Below are positions 37,871-51,645 of a stretch of DNA of 64,000 nucleotides, in pieces. Each line of letters starts with the position of its first letter. Within the stretch, counting starts at the first letter, position 1. The translations under genes and the position numbers were made by a program. A model generated the notes under the pieces. It saw nothing but the letters and a program-made list of their open reading frames with translations, was not told where the DNA came from and did not search any database. This DNA comes from Tyto alba (Eukaryota > Chordata > Aves > Strigiformes > Tytonidae), in contig NW_024881301.1 of NCBI RefSeq assembly GCF_018691265.1, forward strand, positions 9,685,752 through 9,749,751. Reading direction: 5' to 3'.

Positions 37871-39763
37871 CAAAAAACCAAAAACCCAAGCTCTTGATAC
37901 TAACATTAATTTTTCTTCCTCCTGCATACCTCTTTCAGAAGTGACAATCCTCTCATAGTAGCTGCTGGATTCTCCCTAAGAAATAGATAAAATGGTGCTC
38001 CAAGCACTCCGTACAAAGGCAAGCCCAATAGAAACAGGAGAACTGATATTAAATTCCACAGCATTCTTACTTTCCTTTTGTTTAAGTTTGCTCCTTCTGT
38101 GTGACTACAGTGTTTCAGTGTAATATACATGGTGAATTCAATGAAGGAGGACCTATGGAAGCAAACTTTCCCCTGCCCAGCACACATACCCTGATTTCAG
38201 TTTTAGAAGTTCACATGATTACTGCAGGAAGCAATTATACAGCAAAGCAAACCTTAGTTGTTCTTCATTCTTAAACTCTGTTTGATTACATCCGGTAAAT
38301 ATCATGCCCTTAAGTCATTTAATAATTCAGCTTTTCCAGTTTGAAATAATATTAGTGCTGTATGAAATGTTACCTGGAGGGCCAATTCTAATTACTGAAT
38401 ACATCCTGCATAAAAATATTCAAAATTATTTCTAAATATTTATGAACCACAGCTTCAATAATATTCTTTTGTAAGGATAGTTTAATTGCAGTGCAGTCCA
38501 TCTAACTTCATTTATTTTTCTAATTTAAATGCTAGTCTAGTCCAGTTGTGGATTTTTGGATTTTTTGAAAACAGGTGGCTGTTAAACTAAGTTCTGGTTG
38601 AGAGGATAGTATTAATCAATATATTGCAATTTGCAAGATACTTAAGACTTGAATCCCCCATTAAATCCAAATCTATCCTCACAAGACACTAATTATGGAA
38701 ATACATTCATATATTTCAGTGATATTAGTTACACATCCACATCTGTCTCAGACAGACAAATGAAAAAATACTGCTGCGAGTTAAACATGAAGCTGTTGGG
38801 CACATGAGAAGGTAGATGTAGCACTGCAGGCTACCACCTATTACAACAGAATTTCATGGCTATACAGTTATAATTGTTCCATAGCCAATAGGTGATTTCC
38901 AAACACAATTATGGAATAGAAACAGATAAAAATCAGAAGTTAGTTGTAACTTTTCAGGAAGAAAACCTCTGAGTTCTATAATTATTACAGACCCTGACTG
39001 AGCAAATATTCATATAGAGTCACTAGTCTATACCGTCCATCATTTTACATGTTGTTAATTTGTGTAATAAAAAGTATAGCAAGCACAGCAATATCTATCC
39101 AGAGTATTTGCAAAAACAAGGCACTCAATTTCAACAATTTTGTTAGTTATATTATAAAAAATTGTTCTATTACCATACTTACCATAAATAATAATCTTTG
39201 CAAGGATTTGAAAACAATTACATAACAGTCATGTGGATTAATAACTCTTAAGGTATCTAAACAGGGGAATAATATCTAAGGCAGGCAAAGCTTTTTGGAG
39301 CCTTCCCCTACAAACCACAGTCATACACAAAAGACAGTACAAAGTTCAGCAAAGCTGGCTGGAAGGCTTCTGTGAGCTTCAGGAAGGATTGATCAGACCA
39401 TGACAAAAGCACTTCAGTCAAACATAAATAGAGCTCAAGTTCGTTCGATATTGTTACATCACTGGTTTAAAGATAAAGAAGCTTTATGTCTTCTAAAAAG
39501 GAACATCTGCGTTGAAAGTGTGATGTAAAAACCCTTACAAGTAGACTAATCAAAATGGATTTTCATCAGGATATTGGGTAACATGCCTGGAACCCAAGAC
39601 CTTTGATTCCCTTCAGATTTACAGTGTCTGTTCCAAATCATGAGGCACTTTCCCGTTTAAATTGCTAAGGCTTTACTTTTAGCACTAAAATAAGATGGGT
39701 GGTTTAGGGGGAGGTCATTTCCTTCACAGAAAAGAAGATCTGCTGCAGCTCAAACCTCCTGAC

Positions 39764-39785
39764 AAAAAAAAAAAAAAAAAAAAAA
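39764..39785 (+). repeat. Poly(A) tract, 22 bases
   Basis: An A run followed by G and seven more A. No coding or SINE-like body is visible upstream. Confidence 0.9.
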
Positions 39786-40389
39786 GAAAAAAAGTGACCT
39801 TAACTGACAACAGGCATGCACTATTTCAAAGTGAAAGGCAAATATTTGACAAGGTTATAATAGACTCAAATAGACCTCTCCAAATGAAAACCATGTGCAG
39901 CCTTAACAGCAGCAGGACTCTGCTGTGATGAATATACCTATTCATTTCTTCAGACCTCATGAGACTGGTGGGCCTGGGGCAGGGGTGCTGGTCTCCAACT
40001 GAGGTCTCACCTGGGGCTGAGGTCTGACTTACAACCAGGCATGAGTGTTCACACACCCAACAGGTGTCCATGACAAAGATAAGGGCAGCTCTAACGCAGA
40101 CACAAGCACAGAATCTGACACTTCAACCTTACTTTTGTTACAATTTCTTAACAGAAGAGATTATATGTGAGGACAGTGCACTGCTTTCCACTCACATCAG
40201 CTGTACCAATGCAATGAGAGATTCAGTCCCTCTCTGTTAACCTGTTGTTAGACTGGATGACCTTTTGTCTGTCTGGTCACTGGCCTTAAAATGTACTATT
40301 AGAAAATAATTTTTTTCCATGGTTCACTCTATGATGACCTCAGCTGAGGCAGATTTAAGCTTTCATTTAAAAGAGATAAAGAGAAACAA

Positions 40390-40390
<1 letters not shown>

Positions 40391-40427
<37 letters not shown>
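40391..40427 (+). repeat. Poly(A) tract, 37 bases
   Basis: The longest homopolymer in the window. It has no upstream polyadenylation signal or recognisable retrocopy, so slippage expansion is as likely as retroposition. Confidence 0.92.
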
Positions 40428-40429
<2 letters not shown>

Positions 40430-43400
40430 AAATGTCTACATTTTCTGCCTCTGAAGTGAAATTCTCTAAAGTGATTTGATGTTGTTGAGCTTCCTGGTCA
40501 AAGAACAGACTTTCCCTGAGGTATCCCTAGAGCCCATTCTGAGCACAAGAGATGCTATGAGGGAGAAGGAAGTTCCCCAAATAAATCTTTGCAGAAGCCT
40601 CAAGTGACCAGAACACAACTTAAAACGGTAATAGCCACTTCTTCCTCAACATACATTCTCAAACGGTCCCTCTCCAAAGTAAGGGTTAGAGAAGGAGGAG
40701 AATCTTCAGCCACCAGGAACTTCTTGGTGGAAATCCATTCTGGTTTTGCAGGCATGAGAGAAGCCAAAACTTGGGCTTTCTGAGGCCAATCATAATTTGA
40801 AAACTACACCCCAAAATCTTCACTGCTTTAAGACTTCACCTAGGGAAATCAAAAGTAAATAGAGAAAGAGGGTGAATGGTGCACCTCACAGGCTGGGCAG
40901 TTCTAGAAGAGATTCCGAGCACTCCTTCATATACTTGAGGGTGCTGCTGGCACCAAACTCTTGTTTTATTCTGACGTTGCTTTGCACCTAGGAGTGTGAA
41001 TGTTCAGCTTCAGGACAAATATCATCTGACTTGTGAGGTTCTTTATCTTCCTAACAAAGCTTTAGCTTTTTTTCCTGAAGAATTTCAGCCTGATGGATAT
41101 TGGCAGTGGAAGGCATGTTAAATAATGCATGAAGAGAGGGATGGACACAAGAAGTGTCAGTTTTCCTTTTTATACCCTTTTCCCCTACAGCCTTTGAAAC
41201 ATATTTTATGCAGTTGCTTTATAATTCATACAAATATATAAAGGCTAACCCTGCATATTAGGCTCTGATGAATATACTGTGCAAATTCATATGCAAAGCA
41301 GATGTAACCCTCAGGCCATTGACGCATGCCCAGCTGCAAAAGAGGTACCATTGTGTCTTGCAGCATTTTGTTGTTTCTGGCAATCCCTTTGAATTTAAGT
41401 CAGGAATGAAACTAAATGTAACAAAGGCCATATATTTTACACTCCTTTACACAAAAAGTACAAGCACAGATCAGTATCCTCTCTCTAACCTTGTGGGATT
41501 TTTAGCTGTCTCCAGAGTAAATAAAGCTGCTGTTGATATTGTTCATTCTTTTCAAAAATATCCACATTTCTGACAACAACTTGAAAGTAGTGATGTAGTA
41601 AGACATTATCTCAAAAAACTGATTCCATACATACAACAAACACCCTTTATTTCAGACACTCATACATTTGTCTTGCTTGCTCAGAACTACACTATGACTA
41701 AAACAAATGGGTGATCACATTCTTTTTAGTCATACATCTTGTCATCATATACTTGGACAAAGTACATACCTCAGTTCACTAAGAATCTGCCCTAGCACTA
41801 GTGTCAATATGGAACTGAGAGAAGTATCTTAAAATATTTGCTCTGGCCTGATCTAAAGCTAGCTGAAATCATTGGCAAGACTTTCACAGCCTTTCCTGAC
41901 CCTAGTCCTTTAATCCCCTCCAGCAATTAGCGTCTATCTTGTATCGATACGTTCACCTAAATAAAGTTGAAATATTTGTGCATCAGAAAACAATTAGCCT
42001 GAGAAAAGCAAGAACAAAATAATACTTTCAAAGAACAGTTTTTACTAAAAATTTAAAATTAACATTTTACCACTAGGCTAAAACACCAGAGAAAACAGCA
42101 TATTATAACCCTGAATGGTGACATAAGAAATCCATTAAAATCCTAATTAAATTGCATTCTGCACAACAGCAAGTCTTGGCAGTGCAAGTCATCTACCAAA
42201 CACTATGAAATGCATTTGAGATTTGGAAAAAACATGTACAATTCTTTTAAAAAAGAGATGTAATTTAGCTCAAGAGACAAGGAAGTTTAATAGCATTCAA
42301 CTTGCCCAACATTTTAAGTTTGCATGAAATTACATAGTCATCATATAATCTGGTCCCTACAAATGTTCTTATTTGTCCTACCCAAAGCTATCAGGCTATC
42401 AAGCTTGGAGTCCCAATAAACTGGTACTTTACAGACATAGACAAGCCACAGCTTTTTCCAGAGAGGCTTAACACTTGTAGCTCTGATCCAACAAATGTTC
42501 TTCACCATAATCTCTTTGGCATTAATAATTTATTACACTTAATGAGACTTCTAACATGCAGAAAATTAGACAAGTCAGGATGTCTTCAACGCATCATTTC
42601 CTGACAGGCGAAAGTAAGAAAGCCACAGACAAAAGGTAGAGGAATGATCGTTCTGGATTAGACAAACAGCTCACTAATTCTTTTTTTGAGGGTATGAATT
42701 AATCATCTCCAGTTACCTCTTACAAAGCCATTGTTACTTAGTTTTTATATATAACTGTATGTCTCAAATCTTTTTTTCAAGTGTTGCACATCTGTCAATT
42801 AACATTAATGTAATTCAGAGCTCTGTTAAGTTCTGTTTGTTTGATAGGCTTTTTAAAAGCTTAAAGTAGTTAATTTCCTCTCAGGTTGCTCCTCAGCACT
42901 GAGCCTAACTTCAAATCAGTAAAATCACTCTCCCTTAAAACATCCTTCATTCATATCTGTGTCAGCAGCAATTCTATTTCCTTTGCACAAATATTGGTAT
43001 TTCTTGACACTATGACAGCCAGTTCAGACAGCACTCAAAATACAGTCCTTCTACCTTTCCACTGCTTCTTCCTTTCCTTCTGATTTCATGTGCACCAGAC
43101 TGGATCTAGACTTAAAGGATCTTCACTAAAAGAGACTACCCCAGACATCTTTCCTGGGTGAGGCTGACTGCTTCAGATTAAAACCTCAGATTCAGACATG
43201 CTCAGAAAATTGCTCTTGGCTTGAGCTAGCTCACCTCAGTCACACGTAATCAGAAGAGGAAGTCGTTCTTGCCACGTAAGAAGGGTTACTTTACCCCTGT
43301 GAAGAAATTTTAAGAACAAGATTGAAATATCCTACCAGAGTCAACACCTGTTCCTAAACCTTGAACCTCAGTGGATATGAGCACGAACATAAATTTTCTT

Positions 43401-44294
43401 CTGGCTCCAAAAGCAGATGCTGCTAAAGGCTGGCGAAGCAGTACATGCAGGAGCTGCAGAGTGCTCTCTTGACTTCAGATCTCTCTCTTCCTCTGAAAAA
43501 CAGTGAACTGGAGACATTACAACTATCAACAAAGCTGACATGCAAAAGCTTCCAGAACATCTCTGAAAGCAGAAAATTAGCCTTGCAGGAGAGATCTGAA
43601 AAAGATGTCAGCAACGGATGCTGCGAGTGCTAAATTTAATGGCTTTGTAAATATATTCTCATATTTTTCTGCACATGGGCTAAATCAGCCTGTGCCCTCA
43701 CTGTGTTGTCTGATTTTGGTTTTAGTTTTATTTTAGAGTGAAACATACTCAATAAACCAGACAACGGGAAAATGGGAAGGTGCTAAACTAGGGTTGAGGT
43801 CAGCAAAGTACAGATGCCAATGCAAGAAGGTAAGCCGGTTTTAGAAATAATAGCATATGGATTTACATTGGGAAAACGGAATATGATAGGATTAAATAAA
43901 GCAGATGGGTATAAGACTCAAGTGCATAGATCTTAGATTTTTAGCCCTTTCTTTTCTCCAAAAAGATTAATTTTTAGGGTCTGATCTGTTTTCCACTTTT
44001 CCATTCAAAGATCACAGATCAGTCCATGTGAAAGGAAAAAAGTGGGAGATAAAAATGGCTTTTACCCTCTATAAAGACTATATACTGGCTTAGAACTGGC
44101 CACTATTTCCTTAAGGGACTTTGAAAGAAGAGACTGCAACCAAGATACAAGACTCATCTGGTTTGTTTCAGCATCTTACACTGCTTTGAGACAGAACAAT
44201 TTATAGCTTGTTCAGAATTTGGGTAGACATATCGCGTCACGAATTTTTGCCATATTCTGTCACCAGCAGGGAACCAGTGTTACGTGGTTTTCTC

Positions 44295-44313
44295 TTTTTT
44301 TTTTTTTTTTTTT
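44295..44313 (+). repeat. Poly(T) tract, 19 bases
   Basis: A T homopolymer preceded by TTTTCTC. It accounts for the F run in the plus-strand frame at 44219-44587. Confidence 0.9.
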
Positions 44314-44822
44314 CCTTAATTCAGTCAGGGTGGGGGATTTAGCATCAGGGATGTTTTACATGTGTTATGATTTTTTAACTACTGCATTTGCAATGTACCA
44401 GAAAGAGTGCAAGTGTCAATGCTTCTTGTGCTTTCTTCTGCATTTATCTTTTCTCATTAGAATTTATCTTAATAATCACACATTAGTCTGGAGCAGCAAA
44501 AATGTGTCCCTGTTTCTGTCAGAAATTCTGCACTTAGTATGCAAAATTGTTTTTAATCTTCAGATTGGTCTGCATATGTATAGATAGTGCCTTACAGCAT
44601 TGTTTTTGCAGCCTTAATGGGGAAAACGTACTCACTGGGGCAAAGTAATTGGATTTCAGCTAAGAAGCAGCATTTGAATGAAATCAATAAAGTTTCTGTC
44701 ATCTAATATTTTAAGTTTGGTACAATGTGTATACTGCAGGTCAGTGTAAATTCATTAAAAAGATCAATGCGACGGAATTTGTCTTGGGTGCCTTGAAATA
44801 TCCTAGGGTGACTTGAGAGGAA

Positions 44823-44836
44823 GTTGCCAAGGAAAC
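44823..44836 (+). promoter_or_regulatory. RFX X-box-like site 1
   Basis: GTTGCCAAGGAAAC matches the RFX-family X-box consensus (GTNRCC, short spacer, RGYAAC) with one mismatch in the right half. A second similar site lies 83 bases downstream. X-boxes are bound by RFX factors in ciliary and neural enhancers. Function here is inference. Confidence 0.4.
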
Positions 44837-44918
44837 AAGCGATGCAACTCAGAGAAACATTTAGGTGTTTAAAGTTGGCTGAATTCTACTGAGTTTATAA
44901 GATAGTATAATATAGGAA

Positions 44919-44932
44919 GTTGTCATGGAAAC
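44919..44932 (+). promoter_or_regulatory. RFX X-box-like site 2
   Basis: GTTGTCATGGAAAC is an X-box-like sequence with one mismatch in each half, in the same orientation as the site at 44823. The pair suggests a possible enhancer. Confidence 0.35.
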
Positions 44933-46173
44933 AAAATTCAACAAATGGTTAATGAATAGCCAAACTGGGAAATTACTGCAGGTGGCTGTGTCAAAACAGT
45001 TTGGGCTAGAACAATGTGAACTCTCTACAGGTTCTTGGTTGTTGTTTTTTACCACAGATAAAAAGAGCAAATGATGCTTTAGGAACCAAAATGGCAGGTG
45101 CATTAGCAAAACTATTAACAAATAGACTTCTTTATAGATGAGTTAGTTTTGGATATTATAAATCATAACTCCTTAACCAGCATCTAGAAGCTCTGCTATA
45201 GGTAATAAAACTTCTTTGAATTTTGAATATACTTCCCTTGTATTATTGTTCATATTAAATGAAACATTCTAATTGGAAATAGTTTTAAAACTCATTTGTG
45301 TCTTCACTGGTGTCTTTTCTCTGTCAAAGGCTTTTTGTTTGTGGTGATGTTTTAGTTTTGCTTTTTTTCCTGGGTTTTAGTCTCACATCTACTTGTCTTC
45401 CATAATAAATCCTTGCTGAGGTTATTTTAATTTCTGTAACAGAAATTAACAGTCATTTTCCAGGATCATGCAGGCATCAATGCTTTTCTTCCTTTAGTAT
45501 TCTGTTTCAGCTTCTTGATTTCCTTTCTTACTAAGTATGATGCATTTCTTAGCTTGTGTACAGTGCTTTAGGGTCTCAATGCTAATGTGAAAACTCTTAT
45601 ATCTTTCTATCAAATTCAAAGAAAAAATCCAAGAACATATACAGTAATATGCAATCCATATTATTTTTTAATGTATTAGAGGAAACCATGATGTTGGCAC
45701 TCTCAGGGAGATTAGCTGATACAGACACTATAACTGAAGATGTAGAGGGCATGTTTTCATTCCCTTAGACACAGATGGACTATATCTAACATAAATAAGG
45801 TAGACAAGGTAACACTTCTCCATGGAAATTACTTTCCCAATGCTACTCATAATTTACAGTAATTTTTACTTCTCCAATTAAATCCTATTTTTAGCCCTCA
45901 CATACTTGTGCCTGGGAAGTTTTTCCTATCTAGCACTCATCCTAAGAACATCGTGCTATTTATTTACCTAAGAAGCTCCTGACCATTATGTTCTAGGATC
46001 AGGCTGTCACTTGTTAAAAATAACAGCTTTTTGAGATTTCACAAACATTTTTGTCTGCCTTAAATAGCAAGGAATTAAGATGCCAAATACTGTATAACAG
46101 CATTTGTAGCTACCTCATCATTTTAAATTATAGCTACAGTTATAAATTTTACATTATGTCATTTCTCCCAGAT

Positions 46174-46200
46174 ATACACAGACACACACACACATGCACA
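46174..46200 (+). repeat. Short CA-rich repeat
   Basis: CAGACACACACACACATGCACA, an imperfect (CA)n of about 9 units. Confidence 0.8.
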
Positions 46201-48807
46201 AAAATTGTACATTTTGAAGTGTATCTGTGCTTGCACAGGAATGGGATTAAAGAAAGCTTGTGCCATTTGCTTGGCCAGTAGAAATGCTGCATGCCTTTAA
46301 TGAAGTTTAGCTTTTTCCTGAACATACAAAAACCTTTCTTTGATGCTTTTACCACTCCTCACCATTGTACCCCAAGGGTAACATAGGTTGGTGGAGTATC
46401 CACAGATCCTGGGGTCTGATCTCCCCTCTGCCTGCTGCACCAGGTAGTTCCTCATCCAGTGTAACATTGGCTGCAGCTGCACTGATGCCTGACAGGAGAA
46501 AAAATAGGAAATCCAATCCAAAAATGCAAAATTTTCTAGCCTAGCAAGACCTCTCCAGTTTTGTGTATTTGGACCTAAAGAAAGGGAACATAAAATGGAT
46601 TGTTATTTTCACGAACATCTTCACATTAGCCTCACACAGTCTAGATGGATTCTTGGGTAGAAGAAAAAGGATTATCTAGCTCTCCCAATTTCATTAAAAG
46701 TCTTGAAATCTCAGCACTTCCCCAGACCTTTGAATAATGATTTCCAGGAGAATCTCAGCTTTTATATAAGTTTCTAGACTTCATGGTCATGGAGAAAAGG
46801 TGTTTAAAAGGTTTAGAAAGAGAGGACAAAGAAAGTAACCCTTATATAGGATTTTTCTGTATGCTTTTTTAAACATCTCCATATCTCTGAGAGGCTTAAA
46901 TCATAATACATAAACAATTGGGACTGGTCAAGAATCAGAACTCTAAATGTGAACCATTTTTAGCATGAATGCATGCCCTTGGAAACCACACACAGTTTTT
47001 TCTACCATCATTCCTCCTAGCAGAAAAGCTAAATAGAACGAGGATTTCACTGAGCACCAGATGCTGTCCCCGAGCCATGAAAGGTACAGTGAGATAGAAA
47101 CAAGCAAAAAAATTCCTGTCATTTGCAACATTGTAGTTAAGCCTACCTTGCCCTTAAATGTATTTTGCAACCTGTATGATTTTGTAATTGTATAGCTTTG
47201 TGTTAAAGATAATAAATAACCTTGAATTGTGCTTCATAACAACACAACCAATTAATTACTTACATATCGACAAATACTTGAATATATTGTATTGCATCTG
47301 GATGCTATGTTATACTTCTCTCGTATGCCGCATTCAATTAACTCAAGGCTGTTGCTAGTTCCTGAGCATGCTGCAGAATAAAGTCCTTTAGAGAAAGGGC
47401 ATTTGCCTCTTGTGCGTCAACATATTCAAACTTTCAACTTGAATGAATCCTCTGAAAGTTTAATTTCAACACTATTAGTGCTAGAAAGTCTCTTTTTAAG
47501 GCCTGTTGAGGTTTAAGGCAGCTGAGGAAGCAGATCAGACTCTGGCTCATTGCTCATTGTCCATGGATGCTGCAGTCAGCTGGATAAAGGCAAAAATGTG
47601 TCTTTTTGTTTTCTGGGTTTGCTATGAAGTCAAATGCCAGACATTCTCTGTGCTTTTTATAGAATTTATTAGAAGTTATTAACTTCTTGAGAACTTAATT
47701 ACAGGGACATAGGAATAAGAAACCTTAAAGTTATTTTTCCTTTGATTTCTCAACTATTTGTATTAAATAAGTAATAAGAAAAAACCCAGAAATCTCAGTT
47801 GCAACAACAGTATTTTCCCAGCAACTGCTTTTACTTGATGATACGCTAATACAAGCTGAAGAGATATTAAAGCCCTGGGAATCCTGGGATACATAGTTAT
47901 GCTACTTTAATAATTGTCTGTCCTTCTTAAATGCTCATATGAGCTAGCACTTACAAGAATTACTGGCATCGTTGGGGCTTCTTGCATACTTTGTAATCAC
48001 CGGTGCTACTAGATTCACTCAGGAGTAGCAAATTGTGCTTCACCTAACTAATATGACAAGTATTTCAGATTATGACTACTCAGAAAAGACTATTTGCATC
48101 CCTCAAAAAATATTCATGCTGAAATATGCGCAGAAATTTAATGCATGTACCTGTGAAATTTGTAGCAAGTCTATAAAGGAAAAGGCAAAACTCCTCAAAC
48201 TACTCCTTATGAATGATCTTTCCAACTGTAAATGTGAAAACTGAACCTTAAAAAAAATAACAGTCCTTTTTCCATTAACGTAACTTTCAAAATGAACAGG
48301 TCTGTGAGCTTTTTATTCTTGAAAAGCGTAGCTGAACCAACTGGAGAGGCCAGAGCTGTCTTCCCAGGAGAAGTCTGTTAAATAATAAATATAAAACCCA
48401 ATAACTTTCAGGCACTTCAAACCAGGCACAAAATGCAGAAAACTCACAGTAGTTAGTCAGTATATCAGAACCGGGAATTTGAGCCATTTTTATTCACTTG
48501 TGCAATTTAAAGCAGCTTGTTTCTCACTAAAGTGCTGTTCATACAAAGCATCCACAGCAGAGAAACATTTTAACCATCTAGTGTTTGAGTCTTCCCATTA
48601 AGATTGTGATATGTCAATTAAACAAAAAAGGAATTAAATCTATACATGACCCTCTCAAAGGAGGAGCAAAGGAAGGTTTGGTCTTCCAGTGCTTTGGGGA
48701 AAATCCTCCCATTGCTTGCATGCTACTTGACCAGTTTTCAACTCTCTTCTAATCTGTAGACCTCCCTGCATCTTCCCAATACAGACTCATGTTCAAATTT
48801 AAGCCTA

Positions 48808-49330
48808 TGGCCAAAAGACCTAGCAGCGATCAAGCAAGAAAAGGCCCAGAAAATGGTGCAGTTTGGGACAGAGAATCCAGTCAGTCCCTCGGCCAGCATC
48901 AAGACGACGATCTTGCACTGCAGGAGGTGAGCGTGCACACCCATGAGCTAAGTCTATAGCAAAGTCAGTGTGGTCTGGCCCCCGTGCACAGCGGTGGGGA
49001 GGGAGCACAAAGATGAGGCTGTTAAATGCTGGTTGTGACTTACTGGGAGGCTGCAGCCTCCAGGATGGACACCTGAAGCCGTGACACCAGCTTCTGCTCT
49101 GGTTGAGAAACCAGACCACCTGGTCTCAAACCCATCTGGTACAGGGCCTGCCAACCCCACTGGTGGCATCCTTCCTCCTGGGGGGAGAAATCCTGATGTC
49201 TTTCATTCTCTCCCAGCACTTTGCAGCCATTCCCTGTGCCGGACTGGGCACAGCATGGTTACATTGCCTAGTCAGATGTTCAGAGACCACCTTTCAGCAG
49301 TACCTTGGATTTAGCCTGTGACCCCCACTG
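48808..49330. other. GC-richer island, unidentified
   Basis: A patch with clearly more G, C and CG dinucleotides than its surroundings. It has several overlapping open frames on both strands, but none is recognisable. One plus-strand frame starts with ATG at about 48807 and runs 50 codons across a GCAGGAGGTGAGCG that resembles a splice donor. It may be an old repeat, a lncRNA exon or a regulatory island. Confidence 0.3.
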
Positions 49331-50330
49331 GGCCAGCAGATATCTGTTCAGAGCTCAGATAAGCCCAGGTAAACAGTTTAAGTGTGCTTCTGACAGAGAG
49401 ATTTGCACTAAAATGTGTGTGGGAGCCTGAGTTAAGCCTGCATTGAAGACATGCTCTCAGTCTAGATTATTCGTCACAAGAGTGGCAGATCCAGCATGCA
49501 ACAATGTGCATCTACTGTCCTAAATCACACTGTTTCTAGTGTCAAGAAAGGAAAACAACTAAAGCAGAGAGAAAATACCAGGTAAGGACAAAATACAACC
49601 AGTGAAAATACATATGTACATCCATAAACATATGTGCACACCCCACACGTACACTGCATAACATAATTGCATTTCCCCTGATAACACCTTCAGAGAGATA
49701 GTTCAATTTCAGCCATAAAATACAGCTCCAGACTCTTGGGTATGTCATAGATTTCAAGGGCTGTATAGTTTGGGGTTGAAAGAATCACCTTTATTCATTT
49801 CACTGAGAGTAGTCATGGTGTGCAAAGCCACTGATTACAATGATAACCTGAAAGAGGGCCAGAAGTGAGAGAGAACCTCTCTGCTCCCTCCTGCCTCTAC
49901 TTGCTTCCCACTCCTCAGCACTGGATTCCTTAACCTTTGCCACAACTTGCTGGTAAATAGTCTGGGCTAAAATTAGATATATAGCAAAGGGTAGGTGTTA
50001 CCATCTGCTGCATGTTGTTAATTCTTGATGGCCTGATAGCATCTATTTTTGATGTTCTTTATTAGCTTTCTGGGAGAATAGAGGGATAGGCCTCTAGTGC
50101 CACCATCAGTGGTTTTCAGTATTTGCTACTTTCCTTCAGTTGACAGCCAGCTTTGTCACAGAATAGGGGTTTTGGAAGAGTATGCTAGGTAAGACAGGAG
50201 ACCATGGATACTCATCTCAAGCACAGAGTAAAAGAATGAGCAGTGATGTCTGGAACTGCTTTCAGTTCATTCAGTAACCAGCACATCTTCTTTCATGCAA
50301 CGGTGGACTGTTTTCCTTGCTGTGAACTTT

Positions 50331-50346
50331 TTGTTGTTGTTGTTGT
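50331..50346 (+). repeat. Short (TTG)n repeat
   Basis: Five TTG units. Confidence 0.85.
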
Positions 50347-51360
50347 AAGCAACAGTCAGATTAGAACTGAGCAATAACAGACTGCCCATCCATCTTGGTT
50401 GTCTGGCAAGACAAAACCTCCTCTGGATATTGACCACATTTTAAAACTTATATATACTACAAATATAATCTTAGACTGGCAATAAGTGACTGATGGCTAT
50501 ATTACCTGTTAAGCAAAATAAAGTTCTCAAGCAAAATAAGTATTATTCTGTTCTATTAATTAGCTGAGGAAGTACCAATTGTACCTGCTAAGCATTTTTA
50601 TTATTTAGAGCTGAAGAAATACAATACTCTTATCTCAACTGGATTTTCAAGAGTCAGATGACTATGTTATGTGGCAGTCAAAATCACGTGAAAGCATAAA
50701 TAAAACCTCAAGCAAATTTAGGTCTAGCATGACACAAGATCAATTGCTGTGACCACCACAACATACCACAACATTGTCTAATAGAACGCTATCCCTTTAA
50801 ATTACATTATTTTAGATGTTATCCTTCATGGTAGTTTTGAAACCATTACTTCTGCTTTTTCTCATCTTTTTCTGGTCCTCTCATTTTCATTCTTCACCTG
50901 CAATCATGCTCCCAGAGAAGGAGTAAGTAAACCAGAAAAGTGACTTATCATAGAAGGCTCTGAGACTCTTACTCAGTAACGAGCATGTGAAAGGTTGTTT
51001 TTAAAAAACAACAGCTGAAGGCCTGAGTTGCCTTTCCCATCTTTTCCATTAAACGTGGCTAAGAATTCTGCATCATGCACGGCTAAGCATACTCACAACA
51101 TAAACTGGAAGGAGAAAATAACTCATAAATGAGCTCAGACCACACAAGCTAAACAGAATCTTCATCATAGGTAAGATTTTCAAGAAATATGTGAAAGATT
51201 CCTTAAATATTTTAAAGGAGACTTCCTTTTTAAATGCGAGCTTGGCATGAATTACAAGTTTTCACCAGGAATCTTAACCTTTATACTGATCCTTTATTTT
51301 GGAATTCAGACTTTATGTAGACTTCTTATTTTTCTCTTGGGGATCCTCATAAAAGCTCCC

Positions 51361-51645
51361 TCACTGCATTCGACCAGCAATCTCTTCCTTGAGTCCCTGT
51401 TGGTCATACTCAACAATTTTCTGTCTTCTCCTAGGTGCTAGAGATTCAGTCTGACACCACCTGCGACAGTTAAGTGCTTCCTCCTCTAATGAACTAGATG
51501 ATGCAGCAGTCCAGCTCTCATTCCTGTTGAGCTTCTGTCCTGGCCGGGTGCCTCTGCCACGATGACCTGTCTGCCCAAAGCCCTTCCCAAGAAGGCTTAC
51601 TTTTGTCTTTCCAACTGCATGAAATAGCCGACCAACCAAGCACGA
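51361..51645 (-). other. Unidentified 94-codon open stretch with protein-like composition
   Basis: Minus-strand frame bounded by a TAG at 51646-51648 and a TGA at 51361-51363, with no ATG at its beginning. The translation is basic then mixed-charge (for example HRGRGTRPGQK, SSLEEEALN, PRRRQKIVEYDQQ). It lacks the F/L/S-rich look of random AT-rich frames and uses several CG codons. It matches no domain I recognise. It could be an exon of an unknown gene, a retrocopy fragment, or chance. Confidence 0.15.

Noticed and set aside
40391..40427. 37-base poly(A) tract as the tail of a processed pseudogene
   Set aside because: No coding-like body, polyadenylation signal or flanking direct repeat is visible upstream. 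Retrocopies are also rare in birds because CR1 does not use poly(A).
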